Shown here piece by piece: positions 25,318 to 35,810 of a DNA stretch of 51,545 nucleotides (within the stretch, counting starts at the first letter, position 1; the number at the start of each line of letters is the position of its first letter). The notes beneath the pieces were generated by a model. That model ran no database searches. It worked only from the letters and a program-made list of their open reading frames with translations, and was not told where the DNA came from. The DNA lies in the NCBI GenBank assembly GCA_002529645.1, contig NAEP01000025.1, positions 1-51,545 of the forward strand, written 5' to 3'. The DNA comes from Candidatus Lumbricidiphila eiseniae (GTDB lineage: Bacteria; Actinomycetota; Actinomycetes; Actinomycetales; Microbacteriaceae). Made by a program: the position numbers and the translations under genes.

Positions 25318-26739
25318 ATGTATTCTTCTCTGGCCGACTCGGTTCCCCTTCCTTCGTTGTTGCCCGTCCCTGCGGATGCCAACGCGCTGTCGCCTGCCAT
25401 CTGGCCTGCGAGCGTGACCCGAACCGCCGACGGTCACCTCGTGATCGGTGGTGTGGATGTCGTGACCCTTGCCCGCGACTACGGCACTCCGCTCTACGTG
25501 GTTGACGAGGGGGAGGCCCGCGCCCGCGCCCGTGCCCTGCGTGATGTTTTCACCGCCGCGGCCGCGAGTATCGGCACCACCGTGACCGTGTACTACGCGG
25601 GCAAGGCCCTGCTCACCGGGGCGGTCGTGTCGTGGATGCTGGCCGAGGGGCTCAACATTGACGTGTGCTCGCCGGGCGAGCTCCGACTCGCGTTGGCCGC
25701 GGGTGCGGCGGCTGCTCGGCTTGGTTACCACGGAAACAACAAGTCCGTCCGGGAGATCCGGGATGCCGTGCGCGCCGGTGTCGGCGTCATTGTGCTCGAC
25801 AGCGAGATAGAGATCGATCGGGTCGCCGAGGCTGCGGCGTCGGTGGGGCGCAGACAGGCGGTGCGGTTGCGGGTTAACAGCGGCGTACACGCATCCACCC
25901 ACGAGTTTCTCGCGACGGCCCACGAGGACCAAAAATTCGGTGTGCCGCTGGAGCGAGCGGTGGAGCTGGGGGAGCGGATCAGGAATTACCCCTCGTTGGA
26001 ACTGCTCGGTTTGCACTGCCACACCGGGTCGCAAATTTTTGACGCCCGGGGTTTTGCCGTCTCGGCGGAACGGCTTATTCGGGCGCACGCGGCGCTCGCC
26101 GCGACCGCGCCGCTGCCCGAACTCAACCTGGGTGGTGGGTTTGGGATTGCGTATTCGGCCGAGGATGACCCGGCACCCATCACCGACACTGTGCAGGGGA
26201 TTATGAGCGCTGTTGCGGCTGCCTGTGCCGCCTACGGCACACTCGTGCCCCGACTGGCGTTTGAACCGGGCCGCTGGATCATCGGGCCGGCCGGTGTGAC
26301 GCTCTACACCGTTGGCACGGTGAAGCCGGTCCCGATTCCCGGCGGAACCCGCCACTACGTGTCCATTGATGGTGGCATGAGTGACAATGTGCGCCCCGCG
26401 CTGTACGGTGCTTGCTACTGTGTGCGTCTTGCCTCGCGCGTCTCCACCGCCGTGCCCACACTCGTGCGGGTTGTTGGTTCGCACTGCGAGGCCGGCGACA
26501 TTGTCGTCGATGCTGACTACCTGCCGGGCGATATCACACCCGGTGACCTCGTCGCGGTCCCCGCGACCGGGGCTTACTGCTGGTCACTCGGATCGAACTA
26601 CAACTACTTTCTGCGTCCGGCTGTTGTTGCCGTGAGCGCGGGCACGGCGCGACTCATGGTCCGGCGCGAAACATACGGTGATCTCTACACCCGTGACGCA
26701 GACCTGTCCGCTCAACCCTGGGAGGACTCGCATGATTGA
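25318..26739 (+). CDS. lysA: Diaminopimelate decarboxylase
   Basis: 473 residues. Fold-type III PLP enzyme: VYYAGKALL with the PLP lysine, HGNNKS, LGLHCHTGSQ, GGGFGIAY and EPGRWI for phosphate and substrate binding, and HCEAGD where the active-site Cys from the partner subunit is expected. It converts meso-diaminopimelate to lysine, the last step of the pathway, and also lowers the pool available for peptidoglycan. The hom gene starts inside its 3' end (8-base overlap), so the four genes lysA-hom-thrC-thrB are likely one transcript with argS. Confidence 0.97.
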   Translation: MYSSLADSVPLPSLLPVPADANALSPAIWPASVTRTADGHLVIGGVDVVTLARDYGTPLYVVDEGEARARARALRDVFTAAAASIGTTVTVYYAGKALLTGAVVSWMLAEGLNIDVCSPGELRLALAAGAAAARLGYHGNNKSVREIRDAVRAGVGVIVLDSEIEIDRVAEAAASVGRRQAVRLRVNSGVHASTHEFLATAHEDQKFGVPLERAVELGERIRNYPSLELLGLHCHTGSQIFDARGFAVSAERLIRAHAALAATAPLPELNLGGGFGIAYSAEDDPAPITDTVQGIMSAVAAACAAYGTLVPRLAFEPGRWIIGPAGVTLYTVGTVKPVPIPGGTRHYVSIDGGMSDNVRPALYGACYCVRLASRVSTAVPTLVRVVGSHCEAGDIVVDADYLPGDITPGDLVAVPATGAYCWSLGSNYNYFLRPAVVAVSAGTARLMVRRETYGDLYTRDADLSAQPWEDSHD

Positions 26740-28045
26740 ATACCGTTCGCTACGAGTGGGATTACTCGGCTGTGGATCGGTTGGATCACAGGTTGCTCGA
26801 CTCCTGCTCGAACACGGCGAGGAACTCGCCCAGCGTATCGGTGCCCGGATCGAACTGGTCGGCATTGCGGTGCGCGATGTCACCGCCTCCCGCGATGCGG
26901 AACTGCCGACCGAACTTTTCACAACGGACGCCCGTGACCTCATCCTCCGCTCTGACATCGTCATCGAGCTCATGGGTGGAATCGAGCCGGCTCGCTCGCT
27001 CGTGCTCGCCGCAATTGCGTCGGGTGCGGATGTGGTAACCGGAAACAAGGCGCTGCTCGCCCAGCACGGTCCAGAGCTGTTTGCGGCCGCGGAACAGGTT
27101 GGGGCACAGCTCTCATACGAGGCGGCGGTGGGGGGGGCCATCCCGATCATTCGACCGCTGCGGGAAAGCCTTGCGGGAGACCGGGTGGAACGTATCCTGG
27201 GTGTTGTCAACGGCACGACCAATTACATTCTGGATCGAATGGACACCACCGGCGCGAGCCTCGGGGATGCCCTCGCGGCGGCGACAGCACTGGGGTATGC
27301 GGAGGCCGACCCCACCGCCGACATTGGTGGGTACGACGCCGCGCAGAAGGCTGCGATTCTCGCGAGCATTGCCTTCCACACGAGTGTTCCGGTTGACGCG
27401 GTCTATCGTGAAGGCATTACCGAGGTGACCTCGGCACAGATCGAGTCGGCAAAGCGGGCGGGCTATGTGGTGAAACTTTTAGCCATTTGTGAGCGGCTCA
27501 CCGATCCGGTAACCGGACAAGAGGGTGTGTCAGCGCGGGTATACCCGGCGCTCGTGGCTCGCGGCCATCCGCTCGCCGCCGTGCACGGCGCGAACAACGC
27601 CGTCTTTGTCGAGGCTGCGGCGGCGGGGCCACTCATGTTCTACGGAGCCGGCGCGGGTGGGGTGCAAACGGCGTCCGCTGTGCTCGGTGACCTTGTTGCC
27701 ATCGCCCGCCGCCACGTCATCGGCGGGCCCGGTACCGCCGAGTCTATTCGGGCCGAGTTACCAATGTTCCCGATCGGTCGCATCCGCACGCGATATTCCA
27801 TTTCCTTCGATGTCGCCGATGAGCCGGGTGTGCTGGCGACGGTCGCGCAGTTCTTTGCCCAACACCGGGTTTCTGTGGAACAACTGCAGCAGACGGTGAG
27901 TGAAGAGACCGGGCGGGCTACGCTGGTGATCGGAACACACGAGGCGGAGGAATCTGCGCTCGCAGACACGACCGCCGCCCTGGCAGCATCGAGTGTTGTG
28001 ACCTCTTCCGTGTCCGTCCTCCGAATTGAAGGGGCAGTGTCATGA
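26732..28045 (+). CDS. hom: Homoserine dehydrogenase with ACT domain
   Basis: 437 residues from ATG 26732, six bases after GGAGG. N-terminal Rossmann [10 protein letters not shown], then [11 protein letters not shown], the catalytic-domain [11 protein letters not shown] and [15 protein letters not shown] segments, and a C-terminal ACT domain (about 350-430; [19 protein letters not shown] in pieces) typical of threonine-inhibited enzymes. It reduces aspartate semialdehyde to homoserine, feeding both thrB-thrC downstream and metX-metY elsewhere in this window. It overlaps lysA and, by four bases, thrC. Confidence 0.97.
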   Translation: MIEYRSLRVGLLGCGSVGSQVARLLLEHGEELAQRIGARIELVGIAVRDVTASRDAELPTELFTTDARDLILRSDIVIELMGGIEPARSLVLAAIASGADVVTGNKALLAQHGPELFAAAEQVGAQLSYEAAVGGAIPIIRPLRESLAGDRVERILGVVNGTTNYILDRMDTTGASLGDALAAATALGYAEADPTADIGGYDAAQKAAILASIAFHTSVPVDAVYREGITEVTSAQIESAKRAGYVVKLLAICERLTDPVTGQEGVSARVYPALVARGHPLAAVHGANNAVFVEAAAAGPLMFYGAGAGGVQTASAVLGDLVAIARRHVIGGPGTAESIRAELPMFPIGRIRTRYSISFDVADEPGVLATVAQFFAQHRVSVEQLQQTVSEETGRATLVIGTHEAEESALADTTAALAASSVVTSSVSVLRIEGAVS

Positions 28046-29145
28046 GTCCAAACGGCGCAGTGCCACAGACCGGGTCGCGCCAGTGGCGCGGCGTTATCCG
28101 AGAATACGCCGACCGGTTGGATGTCACGGACGCAACGCCCGTCGTGACCCTCTGTGAGGGGGGCACGCCCCTGCTGCCCGCACCCGCGCTCTCGGCCCGC
28201 ACCGGTGCCGATGTCTGGGTGAAATACGAGGGCATGAACCCGACCGGGTCGTTCAAAGACCGCGGAATGACGATGGCGGTGACAAAGGCCGTTGAGCACG
28301 GCGCGAAGGTGGTCATCTGCGCCTCAACCGGCAACACATCGGCCTCGGCCGCCGCCTACGCCGCCTATGCCGGAATCAAGGCCGCCGTGCTCGTGCCGGA
28401 GGGCAAGATCGCCATGGGTAAGCTCAGCCAGGCCATTGCGCACAGTGCTGAGCTTCTGCAGGTGCAGGGCAATTTTGACGACTGTCTCGATATTGCCCGC
28501 GACCTTGCCGCAAACTATCCCGTGCACCTGGTCAACTCGGTCAATAACGACCGGATCGAGGGGCAAAAGACGGCCGCGTTCGAGATTGTTGACACGCTGG
28601 GGGATGCCCCGGACTTCCATTTCATTCCGGTTGGCAATGCCGGTAACTACACCGCCTACACCCGCGGATACCGAGAGGATGTCGCCGCGGGACACGCGAC
28701 CCGGTTGCCGCGAATGTTCGGTTTCCAGGCCACTGGCGCAGCACCGATTGTGCGTGGAGAAGTTGTTCGCCAGCCGGAAACGATCGCGAGTGCCATCCGG
28801 ATCGGAAACCCGGCCTCGTGGGACCTCGCACTGCAGGCACGAGACGAGTCAAACGGGTACTTCGGTGCGATCAGCGACGACGCCATTCTTGCAGCGCAGC
28901 GCATTCTGTCGGCCGAGGTGGGAATTTTTGTGGAACCGGCCTCGGCAATCTCGGTGGCCGGACTGCTGGAGCGCGCTGACGCGGGCCACCTGCCGCGCGG
29001 TGCCCGGGTTGTGCTCACCGTGACAGGTCACGGCCTGAAAGACCCGCAGTGGGCACTGCGTCGGACCGATGGATCAGAGGTGCAGCCGACGGTGGTGCCC
29101 GTTGACACCGCGCAGATCGCGGCGGTGCTCGGACTCGCATCGTGA
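28042..29145 (+). CDS. thrC: Threonine synthase
   Basis: 367 residues; ATG overlaps the hom stop. PLP fold-type [16 protein letters not shown] carries the PLP lysine, followed by [16 protein letters not shown], the glycine loop VGNAGN, and a C-terminal [12 protein letters not shown]. Length matches the short actinobacterial type. It converts phosphohomoserine to threonine. The thrB start overlaps its stop by four bases, so the three genes should be translated in a coupled way. Confidence 0.97.
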   Translation: MSPNGAVPQTGSRQWRGVIREYADRLDVTDATPVVTLCEGGTPLLPAPALSARTGADVWVKYEGMNPTGSFKDRGMTMAVTKAVEHGAKVVICASTGNTSASAAAYAAYAGIKAAVLVPEGKIAMGKLSQAIAHSAELLQVQGNFDDCLDIARDLAANYPVHLVNSVNNDRIEGQKTAAFEIVDTLGDAPDFHFIPVGNAGNYTAYTRGYREDVAAGHATRLPRMFGFQATGAAPIVRGEVVRQPETIASAIRIGNPASWDLALQARDESNGYFGAISDDAILAAQRILSAEVGIFVEPASAISVAGLLERADAGHLPRGARVVLTVTGHGLKDPQWALRRTDGSEVQPTVVPVDTAQIAAVLGLAS

Positions 29146-30122
29146 CGGGGACCGTGCCTCACGCTGACGGTTCGATGGTTTCGTCGGTAGTTTCCACCGA
29201 GCCCGGCACAGTGCCGTGTGGTCGCCGTGTGCACGTGCAGGTTCCCGCGACCTCAGCGAACCTGGGCCCGGGATTCGACACTCTCGGCCTCGCCCTGGCC
29301 CGCTACGACGTGCTCGACATTGAGGTGGTGCCCACCGGGCTAGAGATTGAGGTGCACGGCGTTGGCGAAGGGGTCGTGCCACTGGATGCCTCGCACCTCG
29401 TCGTGCGCTCGATGGCCCACGCGTTCGCGCGGTGTGGGCTTCCGCTCCCGCCACTGCGCTTTGTTGCCCACAACACGATTCCGCACGGTCGCGGACTGGG
29501 CTCCAGTGGTGCAGCGATTGTCGCGGGCGTTGTTGCCGCGCAGGGGTTGTTGACGGGAATTACCACGTTCACCTCCGATGACCTGCTGGATATCGCGACC
29601 GAATTGGAGGGGCATCCTGACAATGTTGCCCCCGCGTTGTTCGGCGGGCTGACGATCGCGTGGACGACCGCGGACGGTCCGCGCCACAAGAAACTCAACG
29701 TGCACCGGGGGGTATCGCCTCTTGTGCTCGTGCCCGAGCACGAGATGTCAACCGCGCTCGCTCGCTCGCTGCAGCCGGAACACGTGCCGCACGAGGACGC
29801 GGTGTTCAACGTGTCCCGTTCGGCGCTGCTGGTTGCAGCGCTCATTCAGAGCCCCGAACTGCTGCTGCAGGCGACCGAAGATCGGTTGCATCAGGGGTAC
29901 CGGGCACAGGCGATGCCCGAGACGGATCGGCTTATTCGCGAACTGCGGGAGGAGGGGCATCCCGCCGTCGTTTCGGGTGCGGGCCCCTCGATTCTTGTGC
30001 TCTGCAACGACCCCGCCGAGCGGGTGCGCGCAATTGCGCTGGTTGCGCAGCGGTCAGAGACCGAGTGGCAGGCACTACCGTTGGCGGTGGATTTTCTCGG
30101 CGCGACGGTAACGGTGGGGTAG
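29142..30122 (+). CDS. thrB: Homoserine kinase
   Basis: 326 residues from a GTG that overlaps the thrC stop. GHMP-kinase motifs: [19 protein letters not shown], the ATP loop [17 protein letters not shown], and the C-terminal [11 protein letters not shown] motif 3. The first 28 or so residues before VHVQVPATS are an extension not seen in most ThrB, so a start nearer 29175 is possible. It phosphorylates homoserine for ThrC. It is the last gene of the operon; a repeat array follows. Confidence 0.95.
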   Translation: MTGTVPHADGSMVSSVVSTEPGTVPCGRRVHVQVPATSANLGPGFDTLGLALARYDVLDIEVVPTGLEIEVHGVGEGVVPLDASHLVVRSMAHAFARCGLPLPPLRFVAHNTIPHGRGLGSSGAAIVAGVVAAQGLLTGITTFTSDDLLDIATELEGHPDNVAPALFGGLTIAWTTADGPRHKKLNVHRGVSPLVLVPEHEMSTALARSLQPEHVPHEDAVFNVSRSALLVAALIQSPELLLQATEDRLHQGYRAQAMPETDRLIRELREEGHPAVVSGAGPSILVLCNDPAERVRAIALVAQRSETEWQALPLAVDFLGATVTVG

Positions 30123-30220
30123 TCGGTGGGATGGCCCGGAGAGCCCCGAGATCGGTTGCCCGGGTTGCTGGGGTGGGACTGTGGGTGAGGGCGGGAACTG
30201 TGCTGACTCGGTTGCACCCG

Positions 30221-30367
30221 GGGTGCTGCCGTATGCGATGGCGCGGGGCAAGCCCGTATGGGCGGCTGGGATGAAGAAGGGGTGCTGCCGTATGCGATGG
30301 GCGCGGGTGTCCCGGAAATATTGAAGCATATGGCCCAATGGGGTGCTGCCGTATGCAATGGGCGCGG
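30221..30367. repeat. Three direct repeats of about 27 bp
   Basis: Copies at 30221-30247, 30280-30307 and 30341-30367 share GGTGCTGCCGTATGC(G/A)ATGG and CGCGGG. Start-to-start offsets are 59 and 61 bases; the spacers are unrelated. They lie in the roughly 400-base gene-free gap between thrB and the convergent ABC permease gene. Confidence 0.9.
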
Positions 30368-30387
30368 GTCCCCGCTGAGAGGCGTAT

Positions 30388-30425
30388 CCCTCGGGGAACT
30401 CTGGAACCGCTATCGACCCCGAGGG
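30388..30425. terminator. Possible terminator hairpin after thrB
   Basis: CCCTCGGGG (30388-30396) and CCCCGAGGG (30417-30425) form a 9-bp perfect stem with a 20-base loop, followed on the plus strand by only three T residues. It sits between convergent genes and could act for either strand. Confidence 0.4.
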
Positions 30426-30530
30426 TTTGGAAACCTGTATCTCGGGCCGTGAGCCAACAGACGATTCACCAGGAGGTTTGAGAAATGGGTCAACGAAAAC
30501 CGTCCCGGTTGAACGGGCCGGATCGGGCAG

Positions 30531-31367
30531 CTATTTGAGACTCCCCGCCGTGATCCCCTCGGTGATCTGACGGTTGAATACAACGTAGATAGCGATCATC
30601 GGCAGGGTAATGATCGATAGCGCGGCGAACAGCAGACTGTAGTCGGTGACGTAGCGGGTTGAAAAGGCGAGTAGTCCCGTGGGGATCGTTCTCAGTGCAT
30701 CGTCCTGAATATAGAGCAGGGCCAACAGAAACTCGTTCCAGCAGGACAACGCGGAGAACACTGCGACCGTGGCAAGACCGGGCTTGAGGAGCGGAAGGGC
30801 CAGCATCGCGTAGATACGCAGGTCACCAGCGCCGTCGATGCGTGCCGCTTCAAACAACTCCTCGGGCAGAGCATCAAGATACACCTTCAGCAGGTAGGTT
30901 GCCAGCGGCACACCCATGGCGGTGTAGGGGATGATCAGGGCCCAGTATGTGTCCGTGAGTTCAAGATCCGTGAACATCGTGCTCTGGGCGATGAAGTACG
31001 ACTGGAGTGGCAGAATGAGGCCGAGCGATAGTAGCCCGAGCATCAGCCCGGACCCGCGGAACCGGTATCGGCTGAACGCGAATGCTGCGGCACTGGACAC
31101 TCCCAGAATGGCAAGCACCGAGACGGTCGTGATGAGAATACTGTTGAGTGCATACCTGCCAAGGTTGCCGATATCCCACGCGGTCGCCCACCGGGTGAGG
31201 TCGATGTGAGTGGGCAGCGCGAAGGGGGTGCTGAAGATCGCGGTGTTCGTCTTAAAGCTCGACAGCACCATCCAGATCAGCGGAACGATGTACGCCAGTG
31301 CAAGCAGCGCGAGCGCTGTCAAGACAAGCGGGCGGATGATTCGAACGCGCACAGCTACACTCACCAC
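30531..31367 (-). CDS. ABC sugar importer permease, MalG type
   Basis: 278 residues from a GTG that overlaps the preceding permease stop by seven bases. Six membrane helices, starting at residue 12, and the EAA-loop YLLKVYLDALPEELFEAARIDGAG (in pieces: YLDALPEELFEAA, RIDGAG) that contacts the ATPase. It forms the inner-membrane channel with the next gene for the lipoprotein-delivered sugar. No ATPase gene is in the cluster, so a shared MsiK-type ATPase is expected elsewhere. It is the last gene of the amino-sugar operon. Confidence 0.94.
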   Translation of the reverse strand: MVSVAVRVRIIRPLVLTALALLALAYIVPLIWMVLSSFKTNTAIFSTPFALPTHIDLTRWATAWDIGNLGRYALNSILITTVSVLAILGVSSAAAFAFSRYRFRGSGLMLGLLSLGLILPLQSYFIAQSTMFTDLELTDTYWALIIPYTAMGVPLATYLLKVYLDALPEELFEAARIDGAGDLRIYAMLALPLLKPGLATVAVFSALSCWNEFLLALLYIQDDALRTIPTGLLAFSTRYVTDYSLLFAALSIITLPMIAIYVVFNRQITEGITAGSLK

Positions 31368-32281
31368 ACCGCCTCCTTTGCGTTGGCCAGCGGTCTGCGC
31401 CGGGTTCGACCCTCTCGTCCGGTAGTGCGACGCAGCGCGGCCAGCAGCAGCCCCATTGTCACGACCACGGCGGTAAGTATGACCGCCATCGCCGAGCCAT
31501 AGCCCACCTCACCGGTTCGAAACACCGACTGGACGAGGTAGGTTGTCGGGATCTCGGTGGCATGAAACGGCCCACCGTTTGTCATCACGTAGAAGAGATC
31601 AAACGACTGAAAACCACCGGTGACGCAGAGCAAGACGGCGACTTCGATGGCATTGCGGATGAGTGGAACGCGGATCCGCCAGAGGATGTCCCACTCTCCC
31701 CCACCATCCAACCGCGCGGCTTCGATAACCTCCGAGGGCACTTGGCGGAGGGCGGCGTAGAAGATCGTCATGTAGAACCCGGCATAGATCCAACCGGAGA
31801 CGAGGCAGATCGCAAGCAGGGCGGTGTGCTCGTCTCCGAGCCACACCCGCGTCCAGCTCTCGAGGCCAAGTTCGGTCAGCGCTGCGTTGAGCAGACCGTA
31901 GTCGGGGTTGTAGACAAAGGACCAGAGAACCGCAACGACCACCATCGGTAGCATGACGGGAGTGAAGATCGCGACCCGGAACCAGATGGATCCCCGCCGC
32001 ACGGTGAGCACCAGGCCGGCGAGCAGGAGCCCGACCAACACCTCGACCACAAGCGTCAGCAAGATATAGACGATGACATTGATAAAGGATGTCTGGAACA
32101 CCGTGTCGTGGACAGCGTCAATGTAGTTGCGCAGGCCGACGAAGATCATGTCGCCGTAGCCGTTCCACTCCGTCAGGCTGTAGTAACCGGTCATCACGAA
32201 CGGTGTCAGTATGGCGAAGGCGAAAACCACAAGGGCGGGCGCGACAAAGAGGTACGGTGACAGGAACCGATGAGGCTTCAT
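31361..32281 (-). CDS. ABC sugar importer permease, MalF type
   Basis: 306 residues with six helices; N-terminus HRFLSPYLFVAPALVVFAFA (in part) and TPFVMTGYYSLTEW are typical of CUT1 permeases such as MalF/UgpA. The EAA loop is RQVPSEVIEAARLDGGG. It pairs with the MalG-type permease, whose start it overlaps. Upstream by 99 bases is the binding lipoprotein gene. Substrate is probably a GlcNAc-containing sugar by context, which is an inference. Confidence 0.94.
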   Translation of the reverse strand: MKPHRFLSPYLFVAPALVVFAFAILTPFVMTGYYSLTEWNGYGDMIFVGLRNYIDAVHDTVFQTSFINVIVYILLTLVVEVLVGLLLAGLVLTVRRGSIWFRVAIFTPVMLPMVVVAVLWSFVYNPDYGLLNAALTELGLESWTRVWLGDEHTALLAICLVSGWIYAGFYMTIFYAALRQVPSEVIEAARLDGGGEWDILWRIRVPLIRNAIEVAVLLCVTGGFQSFDLFYVMTNGGPFHATEIPTTYLVQSVFRTGEVGYGSAMAVILTAVVVTMGLLLAALRRTTGREGRTRRRPLANAKEAVW

Positions 32282-32380
32282 CCGGAATCTTCTTTCTACG
32301 CTGGGAAAAAGAGCGAGGGGTAAGACATGGGAGCGCCTGTGCTCAGGCTCCTTGGGTGGAGCAGATATCTTGCCGCGGTG

Positions 32381-33643
32381 TCAGCGGACCTGCTTGGCTA
32401 GCTGCGTCGCGGCATCCTCGGCAGATGTCCGCCCACCGAGGATTTCGGCGAGGGCGCGGTAGAACGCGCTGGCAACTTTGGGGTCAAAACCGGTGTCTGC
32501 AGGGCTTATCACAACCGGAGCTTCGGCGAGCAGGCTTCGTAGCCGGATAGTGCGCTCGTTAATGCCCGCAGACGGGGTTGCATTGAGCGGTACCGCGTCG
32601 GCGGCGATGAAGGCCGCGGTGTTCTCCGGGGTATAGAGCAGGGCAAGGAACTCTGCCGCCTTTGCACCCTTGTGGGGTGAGCTTTTTGCGTTGATAACGT
32701 AACCGGTAATGACGCCTTCGACGCTGCCCGTGTCTACCTCGGCGGGCATCGCCGGAAGGTTTACGTAATCAAAGTTCAGATCCGGTGCCTCCGTGATCGC
32801 CCAGCTTACGAGCCACGAACCGGTCGCGTGCATGGCGGCTTTTTGCTGGAAGAACAACTGCGCACCCGCGTTATCATCGATCGCGTTCGCCGACTCGTTT
32901 ACACAACCGTGCTGCCGTAGCGCTGTGATGTAGCCGAACGCCTTCTTCCACTCCGGTGTGTCGAAGCTCGACTTAGCGTCAAGAGCCCGGTTGTAAACCT
33001 CAGCACCAACAACCCGCGAGACGAGGTGGCCGAGCCAGTTACCCGCCGCCCAGAGGTCTTTATTTCCGGACGCGATGGGCACAATGCCGGCCGCGTTGAG
33101 GGTGTCGCAGGCTAGCAGCAGATCCTCCCAGGTTTTCGGAGGTGTGACACCGTGGGCAGCCAGCAGGTCGGTGTTGTACCAGATGACGTTCGAGACGTCC
33201 GCGATGCGCGGCACCATGCGTATCTTGCCGTCCACTGTCGCGGCTTTGTAGTGCACAGGATCCAGCACTCCCGCGAGCGGACTGCGTGTGACCTGCTCGG
33301 TCAGGTCAGCCGCAAAGCCGTCGGCGGTGCGCTGCTGCAGTCGTTTTCCGACCCACTCGAAGTAAATATCGGGCGCTTTGCGACCGTTGAGCAGATTCGG
33401 TAGGCCGATGGTCTCATACAGGTCATCGTTCTGGAAGTTAAGCTCGACCGACCATTCCGGGTTTGCCTTCTTGAACTGGTCGGCGACAGAGTTCCACACG
33501 GCAATCTGTGCTTCACCGGGCGACCCCATGGCGATGCGAAGAATCTTGTCTCCACCGGATCCGCCGGTGGAGCAGCCGGTGAGTATGAGTGTCATCGCGC
33601 CAGCGAGCGTCAGTGTCGTAGCCGCGATCCTATTTCTATTCAT
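32381..33643 (-). CDS. Extracellular sugar-binding lipoprotein (ABC importer)
   Basis: 420 residues from ATG 33643, preceded by AGGAGAG; a longer in-frame start would put 35 hydrophilic residues before the signal and is unlikely. Lipoprotein signal with LTGC lipobox (Cys24). The mature part has the cluster D/SBP family 1 pattern: AVWNSVADQFKKANPEW, NGRKAPDIYFEWVG, VPRIADVSNVIWYN. It captures the sugar outside and delivers it to the two permeases encoded downstream. Confidence 0.94.
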   Translation of the reverse strand: MNRNRIAATTLTLAGAMTLILTGCSTGGSGGDKILRIAMGSPGEAQIAVWNSVADQFKKANPEWSVELNFQNDDLYETIGLPNLLNGRKAPDIYFEWVGKRLQQRTADGFAADLTEQVTRSPLAGVLDPVHYKAATVDGKIRMVPRIADVSNVIWYNTDLLAAHGVTPPKTWEDLLLACDTLNAAGIVPIASGNKDLWAAGNWLGHLVSRVVGAEVYNRALDAKSSFDTPEWKKAFGYITALRQHGCVNESANAIDDNAGAQLFFQQKAAMHATGSWLVSWAITEAPDLNFDYVNLPAMPAEVDTGSVEGVITGYVINAKSSPHKGAKAAEFLALLYTPENTAAFIAADAVPLNATPSAGINERTIRLRSLLAEAPVVISPADTGFDPKVASAFYRALAEILGGRTSAEDAATQLAKQVR

Positions 33644-33719
33644 GCTGCTCTCCTGTTTTGAACGAGGGTCGGTGTTTGCTTGAGTGGTGGATAAGGGAGG
33701 GGGGGTCGAACTGCTTACG

Positions 33720-35084
33720 TCACCAGTCCGGATGGCCGCAGAGTTCATCGAGCGTCATGTCTACGACATCGCCGAACACTCTGCGATGCCGGGCGCGAAG
33801 CTCGGCGAGCACGGGTGCCAGCACCGACGAGCCATCATCGGCGAGCCGGTCAGTGTGCGTCAGGCTGCCGATTGCTTCGAGGGCGCGCACTCCCAGCTCG
33901 AACGACTCGAGCCAGGGGCGAGCTTCGGCAATGAGTGCGGTGTTCCTACAGCACCCGCTTAGCAAGTGATCAGCAGACGCCCGCAGTCTCGCAGCGAGGG
34001 GAATAACGGCCGCAGCGGCACGCATCGGGTTGCCGATGAGCATCTCGAACTGGTGATCCTCCAGGGCTGCAGTCACCAGTGGCGCATCGGCAGCGCTGAG
34101 GCACGACGAACGCACAGTGTCGGCAAAGTCGCGGTAGGCCCCGACATCCGCTGGCCCGACGACATCGCACAGCGCAACATCCCAGCTTGCTTCTGGGTCG
34201 TAGTCCTGCGGTGACCAGAGGTAGTCGGCGATCGTCGCAAACGCAATTTTGGATGACTCGAAAAGTTCCATGCCGTTCGCGATCACACCGCGCGACACGG
34301 TGTCCAGAAGCGGCGACCGGCCACGATAGGGGCCAATATGTAGCTCATGGCTCATCGCGAGGTCATTGACCGGGTAGTTGTCCCAATAGAGTGGTGGTCT
34401 ACCGGCGGTTCGTGCAAAGGTTTGTGAATCTGCAACATCGAGAGTGGCGGAGCAGATTGCACGACCGGTCCAGAACAGGTCGATCTCGGGGTGGAGAACT
34501 TCACCGAGGGCTGCGAGGTATGGCTCATCGCCATAGCCCCAGTATTCGGTCGGGCACACGACCAGATTCGCGATGGAGTCGCTGCCGACACTGAGGGCTG
34601 TAAATACCGTGTTTGCCAGTTTTCCCTGCGCCTCGGCGATGCTGCCGAATTGGCGAAGGTCTGCGTCGTGCTGGAGTCGCGCGGGGATATCATCCAGCAA
34701 AAGTCCAAAGCGGTGAACACCGAGAACCGAGACAGAAAGCAGCTTCGCGATGAGAGCGTCAATGTCCTCCGGGCTCGAGTAGCGAATACTCAGCCCCGGT
34801 GAGATGCAGTAGACCAGTTCCATTCCGTGCTGAGTGCACGCGCCTGCGAGGGCCGCTATCCGTGACAGGTCGTCGGTGCCGTAGGGTCGCGCCCAGTCGC
34901 GGCGCATGAGTGGATCGTCTTTGGGGGCATAGACAAAACGGTTCATCCCGCGCTCGCCAGTGAATCGGATCATATCGAGCCGCTGCTTGTGTGACCAGGG
35001 TCGACCGTAGAACCCCTCGACGATGCCGCGTTCGGCAAAGGCGGGTGTGCCCGTCTTGCCGATCCCATACCCTCGCCCGGTCAT
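33720..35084 (-). CDS. GH84 beta-N-acetylglucosaminidase (O-GlcNAcase-like)
   Basis: 454 residues; ATG overlaps the SIS gene stop by four bases. The N-terminal barrel carries the GH84 signature RGIVEGFYGRPWSHKQRLDM, NRFVYAPKDDP and the catalytic Asp pair in FGLLLDDIP (131-132), which promote substrate-assisted hydrolysis. There is no signal peptide, so it probably acts inside the cell on imported GlcNAc-conjugates. It lacks the extra domains of clostridial toxins of this family. The operon partners (GlcNAc-type kinase, SIS, sugar importer) fit scavenging of O-GlcNAc-type glycans or glycopeptides. Confidence 0.92.
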   Translation of the reverse strand: MTGRGYGIGKTGTPAFAERGIVEGFYGRPWSHKQRLDMIRFTGERGMNRFVYAPKDDPLMRRDWARPYGTDDLSRIAALAGACTQHGMELVYCISPGLSIRYSSPEDIDALIAKLLSVSVLGVHRFGLLLDDIPARLQHDADLRQFGSIAEAQGKLANTVFTALSVGSDSIANLVVCPTEYWGYGDEPYLAALGEVLHPEIDLFWTGRAICSATLDVADSQTFARTAGRPPLYWDNYPVNDLAMSHELHIGPYRGRSPLLDTVSRGVIANGMELFESSKIAFATIADYLWSPQDYDPEASWDVALCDVVGPADVGAYRDFADTVRSSCLSAADAPLVTAALEDHQFEMLIGNPMRAAAAVIPLAARLRASADHLLSGCCRNTALIAEARPWLESFELGVRALEAIGSLTHTDRLADDGSSVLAPVLAELRARHRRVFGDVVDMTLDELCGHPDW

Positions 35085-35809
35085 GTGCGCGACTCCAACA
35101 GTGCGTTGCGTGCATCGCCCACATCAATGTTGTTGCTCACGAAAACGCGCGGTGTCACCCCGGCATCAACAACCAGCGCAACCGCCTCTGCGACGATCGC
35201 GTTGACAATCGCCGCCCCCACCGCCGTCGATGTCGGTGCCACCGCTTGATCGAAGCCCGGTATATGAATCGCGGCGTCTCCCGGTTCCCCGCCGTTGTCG
35301 ATGACGACATCGGCCACCTCGAAGAGCCGGTGGGTACCTCCGCGCGCTGCGGTTGACTCGGAGTGACGCCTGCTGGTGATCGCGATCACGCTGACCCCGT
35401 GCCGTTTTGCTGTCTCGGCGGCTTCCACTGTGATCGGGTTGCGACCTGAATTGGAGAAGACCAGGAGCACATCGCCGGAGCGGAGACCGTGTCTTTCCAG
35501 GAGAATCTCGGCGAGTCCGGGTAGCCGCTCGAGACACGTGCTCATCGGGGCATCCGCGTGCAGCATGAGTCCCTCAAAGAGGATCGGGCGCACATCGACC
35601 AACCCGCCCGCTCGGTAGAACATCTCCTCGGCGAGCATGTGCGAATGACCAGAACCGAGGGCGTGGATGTCGCGACCGGCCAGTAGTGCATCGGCGATCA
35701 GTCGCGCAGCAGCGGCGATCGCCTCCCACTCCTCGGTCGCCACCCGGTCGATCAGGTGCGAGACGTGCGCCAGATATTGGCGACCGAAGCGGATCTCATC
35801 GTGGGTCAT
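35081..35809 (-). CDS. SIS-domain sugar-phosphate protein
   Basis: 242 residues from ATG 35809 after AAAGG; the open frame reaches further upstream but into the kinase stop region. The SIS pattern is clear: DIHALGSGHSHMLAEEMFYRAGG (in pieces DIHALGSGHSH, EEMFYRAGG), VLLVFSNSGRNP and VIAITSRRHS. It resembles the UPF0309/phosphoheptose-isomerase-like branch, with similarity to MurQ-type etherases in fold only. It likely isomerises or deacetylates/eliminates from a phosphorylated amino sugar made by the kinase next to it. One base separates the two genes. Confidence 0.88.
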   Translation of the reverse strand: MTHDEIRFGRQYLAHVSHLIDRVATEEWEAIAAAARLIADALLAGRDIHALGSGHSHMLAEEMFYRAGGLVDVRPILFEGLMLHADAPMSTCLERLPGLAEILLERHGLRSGDVLLVFSNSGRNPITVEAAETAKRHGVSVIAITSRRHSESTAARGGTHRLFEVADVVIDNGGEPGDAAIHIPGFDQAVAPTSTAVGAAIVNAIVAEAVALVVDAGVTPRVFVSNNIDVGDARNALLESRT

Positions 35810-35810
35810 G

